Below are positions 54,410 to 64,000 of a stretch of 64,000 bases of DNA, piece after piece (the stretch's first letter is position 1; each line of letters opens with the position of its first letter). A model generated the notes under the pieces. That model made no database searches and had not been told where the DNA came from. It was given only the letters and a program-made list of their open reading frames with translations. The stretch is from Diphasiastrum complanatum (lineage: Eukaryota > Streptophyta > Lycopodiopsida > Lycopodiales > Lycopodiaceae), in assembly GCA_029204225.1 (NCBI GenBank), contig CM055102.1:2051629-2115628 (forward strand), in the 5' to 3' direction. The position numbers were made by a program, and so were the translations under genes.

Positions 54410-55717
54410 AAAGATCAGGATCATTGTTGATCTACCACCACCGGGGACGATCCGCGAGGTCTACATTTTCATGGGTCATGCTAACTATTATAGGATCTTC
54501 ATTCTTGATTTTGCGGAGTTAGCCATACCAATTTACAAGCTCACAACGGATCCACATTGGAATGAGTAAGCTCTAAAGGCTTTCCAGAAGATTAAGGATG
54601 CATTGGTCTCAGCACCAATCTTATGATCACCCAATTGGTCCATTGAGTTCCACGTGCATATGGACGCATCGAAGTATGCAGTTGGAGCAGTCTTAACCCA
54701 GCCAGGTGAACACAAAAAGGATTTTCCAATCCGAATTGCAAGTCGACAGCTCAGTGATACCGAAATGAATTATTCAACCACAGAGCGGGAAGCACTGGCA
54801 ATGATCTATGCAGTTAAGAGGTTTTGACACTATTTGATGGCCACACATTTTGTTTTTTATACGGACCATCAACCCTTGCTATATCTCATTAATAAAACTT
54901 GCAACACTGGGAGAATCACCAGATGGCTCCTTTTGTTGTTGGAATTTGATTTTCGGATAGTAGTTCGCAAGGGAAAACAACACTACATGGCAGATCATGT
55001 GTCACGAATCAAGGGAAAGGAGATTGCAACCCAACCCGACGATGAGCTGGCAGATGTTGCTTTATTTTACGTGGATACAGTACCAGAATAGGCTGCCGAC
55101 ATTGTTGAATATCTAATGCGGGGCCAACCAGACAAATCACTACCAAAGGCGAAACAGTGGAAATTGATCTTGAAGGCTAGACCTTATCAGCTGATTGCCG
55201 GCCAGTTGTACCGAAGAGGTCCAGACGGAATCCTTCGGCAGTGTATTCTTCCTCATGAGACCACCCAGATCATTTCGCCTTCACATAAAGGCATGGGTGG
55301 AGGTCATTTTGCATCTAATATTACAGTTCGCAAGATCCTACAATCAGGATGTTGGTGGCCAACGATTCATAAAGACACGGAGGAATACTTGAAAAAGTGC
55401 GATGTGTGCCAAAGGGCAAGGAGACCAACAAAATTGACTATGATCCAATGCACCCAGTCTTAGCCCAAGCATCATTCAAAAAATGGGGATTGGATTATAT
55501 TGGTCCAATTCACCCCGCAGCAAGGAGTTCCTAGGCTCGATACATAATCGTAGCCACAGACTACCTCACCAAATGGGTCGAAGCCAAGGCAGTAAGACTA
55601 GTTGATGCTAGGACCACTGCCAAGTTCCTTTATAAAAATATCATTGTGCACTTCGGGTGCCCGGTGGAGCTAGTCAGTGATCGCAAAAGCCATTTTATCA
55701 ACGAGACCATCCAAGAT
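54410..55717 (+). pseudogene. pol: gypsy RT end, RNase H and integrase, interrupted
   Basis: RT end: DLPPPGTIREVYIFMGHANY. RNase H: FHVHMDASKYAVGAVLTQPG with the catalytic Asp kept, SDTEMNYSTTEREALAMIYA, FYTDHQPLLYLINK and HYMADHVSRIKGKE. Integrase: an HHCC finger (HKGMGGGHFASNITVRKIL; CDVCQRA) and a core reading KKWGLDYIGPIHP, ATDYLTKWVEAKAV and VELVSDRKSHFINE. Stops occur at 54568, 54826, 55089 and 55460, and a frameshift lies near 55460. It ends at about 55717, before the third catalytic acid of integrase. It would process and insert element DNA if intact. Confidence 0.9.
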
Positions 55718-56696
55718 TCAGCCAAATCTGGCAAAATTGGGAAAATCCATCAGAATCCAAGGAGGATTCAGATCTTGATAGGGTAAAAAAGGAAACAGAT
55801 CATCAGATTGACTGAGGGATCTACTACCAAGAATCCATTAGAACTTCCAGAGCACTACCAACAGTCAGATCAAGCCTGGATGAAGCTGATTACCAGTTTA
55901 CAAAAGTTAAAAATCAGAAAATCTCAAGATCTAGTCAAAAAACACTCTGAAGGAGCACTTTTTTCATGATTTTTTGAGATCCCCTGGGAGATAGCTCTTG
56001 AAAATTGGACAGTCACCAGATCTGACCTAGATGCATTCATGAAAATCTCTGCGAGAGTTTCTGATGGAGGAATCATCATTTTTTAGTGTATGCAAGGGTT
56101 TCAGAAATAGAATTTTCAGAACTCTCGTAGAGCATCAAGATCAACTTACCAACTCTCGCAAGGTGCCTAAATGAAATCAGAGCAGTGAAATTAGCCTGTC
56201 TACATGGTTTGATCTTGAAAATCCAATCATAAGAACAAGTTGTGAGAGAGATCACTTCCTGCGAGAGTTGAACCCTCGCAGAACCTTCGCATGGCAGTCA
56301 AATCACCTTTTGAACTCTCGCAGACTTCCCTGAGGTCTTAGAATTTTGTGAAGAAGGTGTTGCCAAAATTTGGGTGGAACTGAGCAAGAGAAAGTGAATT
56401 TCACCTAATACGCACACTAAATTCCGCTATATAAGGACTGAATTCGAGTCATTTGTCACCTTTGCTAGCGAAACTCTGTCAAAATTTCCACTGAAAATAC
56501 CAAGTTTTCTATTTTCAACCAAACTTCCTACCAGTTGTCATCTTCTCATATTAAACACCGATCTGTGCTCTGAACTACAATCATTGTCATCCAACACTCA
56601 TTATTCTCAATTTTCTACTGTTTTCACATCTTTTTCCATTTTCCACCATTTTTTCTACTTTTTTGACTTTTTCAACCACTAATCATCATTGCTAAC
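55718..56696 (+). other. gypsy spacer with TGCGAGAG repeats
   Basis: Non-coding. TGCGAGAG or its complement occurs at 56050, 56153, 56261 and 56316. The hairpin CTGCGAG-9-CTCGCAG lies at 56260-56282. Similar repeats occur at 32583 and 32857. Confidence 0.6.
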
Positions 56697-58939
56697 ATGG
56701 CCTCCTCATCCTCTAAAGACTTTCGCGCCAAACAGGTGATCCAGTGTGAAATCCCCGAGGCCATGCAGATTTGGCCTCTACCCTCTGACACTCTGATCCA
56801 ACCATGGCTGCAGACAGCCGGCCCACTCCTTGAAGCAATGGATTTTTACTCGACGCTCTTCCATTCTGAGATTAACATGGGCCTTGCCCTTCACGCTTAC
56901 GCCACCTGGGACGAGGACAAGGCTTGTTTCCACTTCCTATACCAAGGTACCACGTACAAGGTCAGGATTAACGTCGACTCGATGATCACCATTGGCATTA
57001 TGTCCGGTGATCGTCAACCCATCTCCCATCGCCACGCCAAAGTTCTAATCAAACCATTCGTCACCCAAATCACACCAGAAATCTCCATCCAGACTAACAA
57101 TGTTTACCTGATAGAAGCTATCACGGAACCCGTCATTCAGACAGCTACGCATCTGTTGAATAACTTTCTAGTTATTTCAACATTTTGCAAGGACAAAATC
57201 CAGTCTACGCTGTTGAGTCAGATAGTGAAATTCTTTCTGGAGTTTCCTAACCTCTCCGTTGTGCCATACGACTGGCATAGCTTCCTTATTCGAGAACTAA
57301 CAAACTCCATCAAACCCAACAACCGTGAGCGAATCGCAGCAAGCCCTCTGTTGTGTAACTTTGCCTGCGCACTTCTCGAGGCGAAAGTGTGCAGTTTCCA
57401 ATGCTCATCTCTCCTGTCTACCCTTGTGCCACATACTAACCTTTACCCACCATCTCAAGCATCTACCTCCTCCTAACCTGCAGTCATTAACACAACGGCA
57501 GCAAACGAATGCGTGGCGTTGCCTCCACATCCACATCTCCACCTGTTACCCAAAGACATGTCTCCACTGCAGCACTAACTACTCCATCAACCACTGCCAC
57601 TTCTTCTTCTGTGCAACCCCCCACTCCAATTTCTGTTGTCGCTATCTCTCTTCCTATTTCATCCACATCTATTCTGTCTCCATCCCCATTTCTTCTATTG
57701 ATATCACTCCTACTTCTCTTCCAGTGTCCGCTATTCCATCCATCATCATCGCATCCTCCATTACTCTTGCCACCACCATTGCTCCTCTCACATTCTACCC
57801 TTCTAATTCGCAACTGTCCCCCGACACTCTGGCATGGATGCAAGTTATCAATTTTTCACACCCACGCCAGACACTTTCTGCTCCATCCTCACCTTCTTCC
57901 ATACTCCACACCACCCTTCAGTTCCCCACTGTTCCTCCCATCCTCTCGTTTGGACAAGCCGTCCTCACCCCTATTTCCACAATTGTTTCTCACACCCCAC
58001 CCGCTTCGCCAAAGGTTGCCGAGGGCAGCCAACCGCTGCTTGATGACGCATTTGTAAAAACAGTTTTTATAGCATCACCAGATCGGGTTGACCCTACCGC
58101 CCCAGATGGCATCAGGACAAATGAAAATCTTATCGAAGACAATGACGACGGAATTCCACAATTCGTCGGGGCCGATACAACACAAGCCCCTGCCAGTGCC
58201 AGTGTATCAGCTGCTTCCATGGATCTAACGACGGCGTACCAAGCCCTAGGAAAGCAGGGTAGCAACCAAAGCTATTCTGGAAAGCAGGGTACTACATTTG
58301 GCAACGAGTAATACACAGTTGCAAACAAACCTCACCAAGCTGCAACAAGAGCTGATTCTGGCTCAACAACACGAACAAGCAGGGCACCAAGAGATTGCCA
58401 AGTTGTAGTAGGAGGAGGAGGGCCTAAACAAATACATTCAAAGCCTCTCCAAAGCGCTGACTGAGGCCTCCACAAAGGTGCGGGAGCTTCAAGCTGAAGC
58501 ATCCCAACGACTTGCCTCCATCTAGACGCAACTTACACTTTTGGAAGCAGAGAACACGCGCCTGGGGACGGAGGTTAAAGCCTTACAAGATGAGAAGCTC
58601 GTCTGGTTAGCTCAATCTGCACAGGACACAAGGCCGCTTTCCCAATCAGAGATGAGTCTTCTACGGCGTCAGGTGCAGATTTATAGCCAAACCCTCAACT
58701 ACTACCAGGCGGAGTTCAATAAGTATTGGACAAGCGCAACGCAAGAGCTCGCCCAGGCCAAGCAAGCCCTCAAGGCATGCCATAAATACATGGAAACGAA
58801 GGCCCAGCCCAACCCCGTGGTAATTCCACCGCCACCAAATTTTGACGCTGCACATGCTAGTACCAGCCAAGATCAGAGCCAGCAGGCAGCAGGGGGATTT
58901 CAACCAGATCAAGGGTCCGAAGGCCAAGACCAAGGGTAG
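56697..58939 (+). pseudogene. gypsy extra ORF: N-domain, P/S/T-rich linker, coiled coil
   Basis: A long frame broken into pieces. 56697-57476 is open for 259 codons (MASSSSKDFRAKQVIQCEIP; QPWLQTAGPLLEAMDFYSTL; VPYDWHSFLIRELTNSIKP) and looks like a folded domain. A stop follows, then a frame rich in Pro, Ser, Thr and His (57480-58270). From 58311 a coiled coil of about 160 residues appears (LTKLQQELILAQQHEQAGHQ; LLEAENTRLGTEVKALQDEK; SLLRRQVQIYSQTLNYYQAE), crossed by two stops. It ends in a Pro/Gln-rich tail at 58939. It has no protease, RT or integrase motif and no clear membrane segment. A diverged relative lies at 10507-13021. Athila-type elements are known to carry an ORF at this place, but I cannot show homology to those. 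Confidence 0.55.
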
Positions 58940-59039
58940 ACAGATGCGGCCACTGAGATGCGAGACCAGAGCCAAGGCACAACCACCAGCCAGGGCCAAA
59001 CAACATCATCCAGAGGGTCACGAACGATATCTGCCAGCC

Positions 59040-59809
59040 GGGCCTTCCGAAGACCAAAATCCGTGGAGGAGAACATCAATGAATTTCTATCCAAATATCC
59101 CCACTAGTCATCAAGAGGCGGCTGGCAGATATCATTCTCAGCTCAGACCATCAAGAGAAAAGAAATGCAAGCCTTACCCACTCTCCAACCACAACCGGAG
59201 TGGTGAAAACAGTTATTTGAGAGAGACCTTGTGACCATCAGGGCTTACGTGCTGAGTCCGCAACAGTTACGGGTGAACGCGCATTTCTTGCCATGTCCAA
59301 GAAGATCCAAATGGGTGGAATGCGGCACTCCTCTGGACCAGATCACACTCAACAATTTCAACTGGCCAATCATCAAATTCGAATATGGGTGGACAATGGA
59401 TGTAGATGCCAGAAGGGCTCTCTCCGCATTTGTCAGTCACTACATCAATTGCCCCGATCCCACAGTTCATGCGGCAACCACTTACGCCCGGGACTTGGAA
59501 TATTCAATGGGCATTGAAACAAAATGGAATGATTTTCTTCTCTCCATATTTTTTGATCCAAATAAGGCGCTCGCTTCTGACAAAGTCGAAGACCAGTTGC
59601 TAGTCGCTCGCGTATATTACCTAGCTGCACTCCTTGGAGATCCCTTGATGAATCGATTCCAAGCATGGGTGGATCAAGAATGGCTGACAGGAGTCCACAA
59701 GTCCTTCCACATGCCAAAGGACTCGAAGAAACTGGACTGTATCAACTTCATGGAAGACGTTACGGGATATCTCATCCACCAGAGGCGGTCCAAGAGAACG
59801 CTCTACTAA
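59040..59809 (+). pseudogene. gypsy extra ORF, C-terminal domain
   Basis: 192-codon frame 59231-59809 (MTIRAYVLSPQQLRVNAHFL; WPIIKFEYGWTMDVDARRAL; KVEDQLLVARVYYLAALLGD; NRFQAWVDQEWLTGVHKSFH). A preceding stretch in another frame (RRPKSVEENINEFLSKYP, about 59047-59100) probably belongs to it. It looks helical and Trp/Tyr-rich, and I do not recognise a family. It ends 47 bases before the LTR start, so it is either the C-terminal domain of the extra ORF or a separate small gene. Confidence 0.45.
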
Positions 59810-59855
59810 ACCGGCCGAGTGTCGAGGGACCGGCACTACTTCAGGTCGTGGGTCC

Positions 59856-60369
59856 TGTTGGGGGTATTTCCAACAAAGTGTAAATAAATAAAATCCTTCA
59901 ATAAAATGTGTTGCGAGGGCATGGCATCCTGCGTGTATAAGCCCATGGCTCAATGAGCACGCAATTGAAGTTGTAAATAAAATAAACTTGACTTGGGCCT
60001 TGTAATTGAAATAAAACTAGAGGTCCAATGTCATTTTTAAACTTAGAGATCACTTTTTAGAGTTGGGTCCAAATTGAGACTCACATGAATCTTGTGATTT
60101 CTAATGTACTTTTTGTGGACCCTTGGATCAAGTTGGGTCCAAGATGAATGGTTAGGATCATTGTGAATATTAGCCAATAAGATTGAGGGGCAAGGGCCTT
60201 CCCCATTTTATAAAAAGGCACCATTTGTACACTATTTCGATGCTTAATGAGAAGGAGGAAACTCTACCATTTTTGGAAGAGAAGCATCCTCATTTGCTAT
60301 TCACTACTTGCTATTGCTATTGGTTGTGTTTTCTATTGCTTTCTATTTCCATGTTTATTGTTTGCCATA
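59856..60369 (+). repeat. gypsy LTR, 5' two-thirds
   Basis: Starts TGTTGGGGGTATTTCC and matches, inverted, 33500-34015 for about 500 bases. It is cut near 60369, before the inner end that carries the tRNA-like stretch. A TTTATAAAAAGG TATA-like box lies at about 60207-60218. Confidence 0.8.
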
Positions 60370-61563
60370 GTGAATCCGATGGAGTGACCTACCCGAAGAG
60401 GCAATAGCTACAGTAGACGTTGATATTCGCAACCATGAGACGAATGTCACAGCAGTCTCGAAGAAAGACAACAAGGATGAACCCACCAAAATGACAAAAA
60501 GGAGCAAAAAGAAGGTGTTGGATTCCTTGAAGTCAATCAAGTTGGACTCAAATACAATGTCATCTTCTACACAGGTGACAGAAAATAGAAAAATGACCAG
60601 TCAGGCCAAGATCAATATGCTGAAAGAGGAATCTCGACGAGCTCCAGTTCATGAGATGCCTGATACTTTCATTCATTATACATTGGACGACGTGGTAATC
60701 ATGATGCCGCAAGCCCAACAAGAACCTGATCAACGTCAGGCACCAGCGGAACAAGTCTTTGAGGGACCTGCGCGAACACAACCGATGAATCTTGTGGAAC
60801 CAGGAGAAGAAGAAAGGATAGTACATGTGGGAGAGCAGTTAACACCCACGCAGTTCAAGAGACTACGATCCTTGTTGGTGGTTTTTAAACCTTGTCCGCC
60901 AACAATAGTCCAACACACCATACCTTTGGTGGACGGAGCAGTCCCCAAGGTAAGCCGTTACTACCGCTTCAACCCGAATTATATAGAACTGATCAAGCAA
61001 GAGTTGCAGAAACTTATGGATGCAGATTTCAATTACGAAATCGAGCACACGGAATGGGTATCACCGATAGTTATAGTACCCAAAAAGAATGGCAAAATGT
61101 GTATCTATGTGAATCTGAAGGTGCTTAATGCAGTCACCAAAAAGGACCATTTTTCTTTACCATTTACGAAAAGTGTCCTCGATAGAATAGCTAGCAACGA
61201 AGCCTACGATTTTCTAGATGGCTTCAGCGGCTACAACCAGGTGAAAATAGCCCTCAGGACCAGCACAAGACAACATTTGCCACAGAATAGGGAACTTATG
61301 CCCATAAAGTGATGCCATTCGGACTTTGCAATGCCCCAAGCACTTTCCAGCGAGTCATGTAGGCGACATTTAAAGATAATTTTTAAAAAACTTTGGAAAT
61401 TTTTTTGGACGATCTGTGCGTGCATGGACTAGATTCAGAACACTTATCCAATTTGGAGAAGGTGTTACAAAAATGTCGCGAATACCAGATCTCCTTGAAT
61501 CCAGAAAAATGTCAATTCTGGGTGACACATGGCTTGATACTTGGCCATATAGTGTCAAGACAT
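60370..61563 (+). pseudogene. pol: gypsy linker and RT, truncated
   Basis: Frame 60491-61312 is open for 273 codons. An acidic/basic linker (MTKRSKKKVLDSLKSIKLDS; PDTFIHYTLDDVVIMMPQAQ) is followed by the pre-RT and RT start: LTPTQFKRLRSLLVVFKPCP, YYRFNPNYIELIKQELQKLM, EWVSPIVIVPKKNGKMCIYV, KDHFSLPFTKSVLDRI and YDFLDGFSGYNQVKIAL. A frameshift near 61255 leads to VMPFGLCNAPSTFQRVM, a stop, then the catalytic FLDDLCVHG (about 61402-61428) and NPEKCQFWVTHGLILGHIVS. It ends at about 61563 where a copia Gag scrap starts. It lacks gag, protease, RNase H and integrase. Confidence 0.88.
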
Positions 61564-61650
61564 GGGATCGAAGGAGGCCAAAGAAGAGGATGATGCATCA
61601 AGCTCGAAGGACAAGTCAAAGCAAAAATGTTTCTTTTGTGGAAAGAAGGG
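61562..61650 (+). pseudogene. gag: copia Gag zinc-knuckle scrap
   Basis: About 88 bases encoding EAKEEDDASSSKDKSKQKCF and CFFCGKKG, the Lys/Asp/Ser-rich linker and first half of a copia zinc knuckle. It is sandwiched between gypsy RT and a reverse gypsy LTR end and stops exactly at the LTR terminus (TGTGGGG at 61651). Confidence 0.75.
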
Positions 61651-61877
61651 TGTGGGGTCGAAGATCTCTCGTAGTATAGCCCTTCCGCTGTCAACAAAGG
61701 TTAGAACACTGGATAGGTGCCTAACTATGCATAGATGCTACTTTTAGTTAATTTCCTACTTTCTCCCTTAACTCTGCTCACCACTATACTACTCCTCTTT
61801 AACTCTACTCCTCTACACTAACATTCATCATATTTTGGTTGAAGGGAAGGAATGGAGAAGAAGAGATTGAGAATCAC
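61651..61877 (-). repeat. gypsy LTR inner-end fragment, reverse strand
   Basis: Matches 33231-33455 (GGTCGAAGATCTC, GTAGTATAGCCC, TGTCAACAA, CACTGGATAGGT, AACATTCATCAT), same orientation. It carries a slightly damaged copy of the tRNA-Asp-like stretch (61671-61693). The adjacent primer site is missing. Confidence 0.82.
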
Positions 61878-62486
61878 CTGGTTGTAGCATTGCTTCAACT
61901 GATTCTTCTTATTCGCAGGTGCCTTGGGTGGATCGATCCTTGAGACTTTTGCCATAGCAGACCTTTGTGGTAGTTGAGCTGGTACCTTCTTGGTTCCATA
62001 ATGATTTGGGTCTATTTGGTGTAGGACTTGTTCATCAGTCAGCTCAATCTCCTTATTATAGGTTAGAGCATGTTGCCAAGGGACTAGATCATTGTCCATT
62101 GTGTTCTCAATCGGCTCCGTTGACAGCCATGCTACGTTTATCATATTCACCCCAAATGTGATTGGTGTGTCCATAGTGTAACATTTGGGTGAAGATGTAT
62201 TCCGTTCTGGATCTGATTCATATTGACATGTCTGGCAGTCAATAGCTGCTAATGCATCCGTCCATCTCATGAAATCCATCTCTGAATGATAGTGACCTCC
62301 CTTGGCTAGCCTTGGGAGGTCAATCATATGATCTGTCGTGGATGATCCGTCATCAACTTTGGGTGATCTACCTTTACAAACTATTCTTTGTTCTTGAAGG
62401 TGAGTTTCCCTGTACCCCAGTTGTGTACTACTTGCGCAGCTCTCAACCATGGTCTTCCCAGCAAAACACGGTATGCAGATGGACAT
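61878..62486 (-). pseudogene. gypsy protease-RT linker
   Basis: Overlaps the end of the protease in another frame and continues KGRSPKVDDGSSTTDHMIDL, SSPKCYTMDTPITFGVNMIN, IELTDEQVLHQIDPNHYGTK and RIDPPKAPANKKNQLKQCYN. It parallels the linker fragment at 13552-14007. Role unknown. It ends where the LTR fragment at 61877 begins. Confidence 0.6.
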
Positions 62487-62995
62487 TCAGGTATATCCAT
62501 GACCACAAAAGTAATCACATACTGTATGTATGCTTTCTTTACGGGAATATCAGCAACTACACCTTTTGGTTTCACACATGATTGATCTGCTAGTTTGATG
62601 GCGAATTTGGCTGGCTTCAATCCTTGTAATTCTCATTTTTCGTACAAAGTAGTGGAGATCAAATTGACACCCGATCCTCCATCTACCACTGTCGCCTCGT
62701 CCTCATATCTCTTGTGTTTGATTGGCAAAGTGATGTTGTGTTCCTCACTTTCCCATGCTACTCCGATGTGGAGGACGTTACCTGTTTCATCATAGCCCGC
62801 ACAATAGATGGGCTCAGGCGCTATTGGCTCCTCATTTGCATTGGCCCATTCCGCTAAAAGGCTTTTCGCTTGTGGTACAATCCACAGTAGTTCTCTGAGT
62901 GGTAAACTAACGTGGCTTGACAGCAAGAGTGTGAGCCTTTCAGTGCATGGTTCCTCAGGCTCCACTATGTGAAAAGGTGATTCATGTTGGTGCAA
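62381..62995 (-). pseudogene. pro: gypsy aspartic protease
   Basis: Frame 62995-62633 contains EEHNITLPIKHKRYEDEATV followed by VVDGGSGVNLISTTLYEK. DGGSG is the retropepsin active-site variant seen in plant Athila/Tat-type gypsy elements, with the catalytic Asp kept. After one frame change the second half (62620-62381) reads KLADQSCVKPKGVVADIPVK and SAYRVLLGRPWLRAAQVVHN, the conserved LLGRPWL flap-and-core region. One frameshift or stop near 62630 is the only visible lesion. The protease would cleave the Gag-Pol polyprotein. Confidence 0.85.
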
Positions 62996-63076
62996 CCGAT
63001 CATTTTGATCAGTGCGCAGTGGTGAGCCCGTTTGCAGTTCTCGTTTGACGCTGACTGGAGGTTCTGTGGAATTGTT

Positions 63077-63939
63077 TCATTCTTGCTCTTTTTTCTCCTC
63101 TTGTGCTTTTTGTACCCAGTGTCTTATTTTTTGGTACTGTCTTCTCTCTTCTCTCACATTTGGATATGGCGCTGAAGTTGAGGATTGGTCGTCAGTGACC
63201 GATGGTGGTGGTGAGGGAGCCACTTTCTTCCTCTTTTGTGCTCGCGTAACAACTAACACAGGAGCATGGTCATGTCGACCTTTCGATGGCATCCCCGTTG
63301 GAACTGCTGATTGTTGTATGGCAATGAGGTTAAGAGGTGCACTGGTTCCATGTTTGAATGGACAATTCTTGAAACAGTGTCCATAACCGCAATCTCGGCA
63401 GGAGGTTGTATATTGTCCCTTATAGGGACATTCTGCAATTCTGTGTCCCTCGCCGCATCCGTAGAAGCCGTAATTTCTTCCACCTTGACGTTGACTTTGA
63501 GCTGCATTGGCCGAAACATATTCATTTATGACAGGATCCATAAATGGTTCATCTGGTCCCTACCACTGCTGCTGCTCAGGTTGAGGTGGCATTTGCATTT
63601 CTTGTTCCGCTGCTGTTAGGTTTACATGGGCCACTTGTTGATTGGCTGGCCCTGGTGGAGCAGGTAAGGCCATGCGTTGTGGTTGATTGGGTGTGCTGTA
63701 CCTAGGTGCTGCGTTAGGTGTCCCTTGATGATAAGAATAAGAAGTCTGATAAGGACTTCTCTTCTGTTGAACAACCCTAGAGTTAAACGGGCAAAATGTC
63801 GTATCGTGCGATGTTGCATTGCACAGATGGCTGATCTATGTGTCAGTCTCAGATTTTGCTTTAGGACTGGACACTCGTTCGTTGTATGGTTTTGTGTGCA
63901 TACTGAACACCATACATTTTCTCGTCGAGGATACTGCAT
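63077..63939 (-). pseudogene. gag: gypsy Gag with CCHC knuckles
   Basis: First knuckle in 63939-63622 (CSVCTQNHTTNECP). After a stop and frame change, 63541-63077 carries two more (YGCGEGHRIAECP, CRDCGYGHCFKNCP), the first with one Cys replaced by Tyr. A basic VVTRAQKRKKVAPSPP segment and a charged helix (RQYQKIRHWVQKAQEEKKEQ) follow. The knuckles would bind element RNA. The VTRAQ sequence recurs after the knuckles at 30512, which ties the two remnants together. The capsid domain would lie beyond the right window edge. Confidence 0.78.
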
Positions 63940-64000
63940 CTGGTTTGGTTCCTATTGATGTGGAGTTACTACTATAGTTCCTTGTAAGGCCTTAAGTTTC

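Larger units (their letters stand above)
54410..60369 (+). mobile_element. gypsy (Athila/Tat-like) 3' part with extra ORF and LTR
   Basis: Forward strand, in order: RT end, RNase H and integrase (54410-55717), a non-coding spacer, a long broken extra ORF (56697-59809), and an LTR (59856-60369) matching the inverted one at 33231-34015. The 5' half is missing and a copia Gag sits in its place. All parts are in the same orientation, consistent with one ancestral element in which the extra ORF lay between pol and the 3' LTR, although internal deletions are evident. Confidence 0.7.
61878..64000 (-). mobile_element. gypsy (Athila/Tat-like) gag-protease-linker remnant
   Basis: Reverse strand, right to left: Gag zinc knuckles (63939-63077), aspartic protease (62995-62381) and gag-pol linker (62486-61878). 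It is cut by the right window edge upstream and by an LTR fragment at 61877 where RT should start. Gag and linker resemble those at 29590-30790 and 13552-14007. Confidence 0.8.

Noticed and set aside
57487-57843. Reverse ORF rich in Gly, Val and Asp opposite the gypsy extra ORF
   Set aside because: Antisense of the Pro/Ser/Thr-rich linker; low complexity explains the open frame.
61890-61930. KKNQLKQ in the reverse gypsy linker, identical to copia Gag residues
   Set aside because: Seven lysine/glutamine-rich residues in a different strand and context; flanking residues do not match copia, so coincidence is likelier than another chimera.
1-64000. Bacterial, viral-genome, CRISPR, rRNA or organellar content
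   Set aside because: No repeat-spacer array, rRNA segment or dense prokaryotic coding; all recognisable proteins are plant LTR-retrotransposon products or the plant transporter.

Overview
The window is nuclear DNA from a land plant with a large, retrotransposon-filled genome. The evidence is Ty1/copia and Ty3/gypsy (Athila/Tat-like) elements primed by plant initiator-Met and Asp tRNAs, TG...CA long terminal repeats (LTRs), AT-rich CpG-poor spacers, and one plant-type organic cation transporter gene with a GT-AG intron. Nothing bacterial, organellar or CRISPR-like is present, and I found no rRNA or intact tRNA gene. The sequence does not fix the lineage; a fern, lycophyte, gymnosperm or bryophyte all seem possible.

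Layout. 1-2892: reverse-strand copia element (A) running off the left edge. 2893-8845: nearly full-length forward copia of the same family (B). 8846-9826: old copia scrap. 10507-14007: reverse gypsy remnant carrying an extra, non-pol ORF, broken by a copia 3' end (11831-12693). 14262-17840: copia and gypsy-LTR scraps. 18055-23848: non-autonomous LTR element with an Asp-tRNA primer site, one LTR of which is split by a 3,081-bp solo LTR. 23849-26501: reverse copia. 26841-29573: forward copia pieces. 29590-32520: forward gypsy gag-pol remnant. 32521-34015: gypsy leader and LTR, reverse. 35284-38771: forward copia. 38776-40940: reverse copia 3' half, same family as A and B. 41849-43878: another copia gag-pol. 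46804-48830: the only apparently intact host gene, an OCT-type transporter. 50230-50885: gypsy RT scrap. 52399-54409: copia LTR and gag fused to a gypsy pol. 54410-60369: gypsy pol end, a long extra ORF and an LTR. 60370-64000: three more gypsy/copia pieces in a patchwork.

All transposon reading frames are broken by stops, frameshifts or truncations, so none looks autonomous. The pieces still allow family-level comparison. Three LTRs of one copia family keep an evenly phased CCAAT array. Several copia LTRs keep the palindrome CACACGTGTG. The Asp-primed gypsy LTR has, besides the primer-binding site (PBS), a second stretch matching the 5' half of tRNA-Asp. Two gypsy remnants carry a large ORF downstream of, or replacing, the usual end of pol, with an N-terminal domain, a Pro/Ser/Thr-rich linker and a coiled coil.

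The host transporter stands alone. About 1 kb upstream is a direct duplication of a TTCTAATGAGGATAT-containing module followed by a TATA-like box, possibly old LTR promoter sequence.
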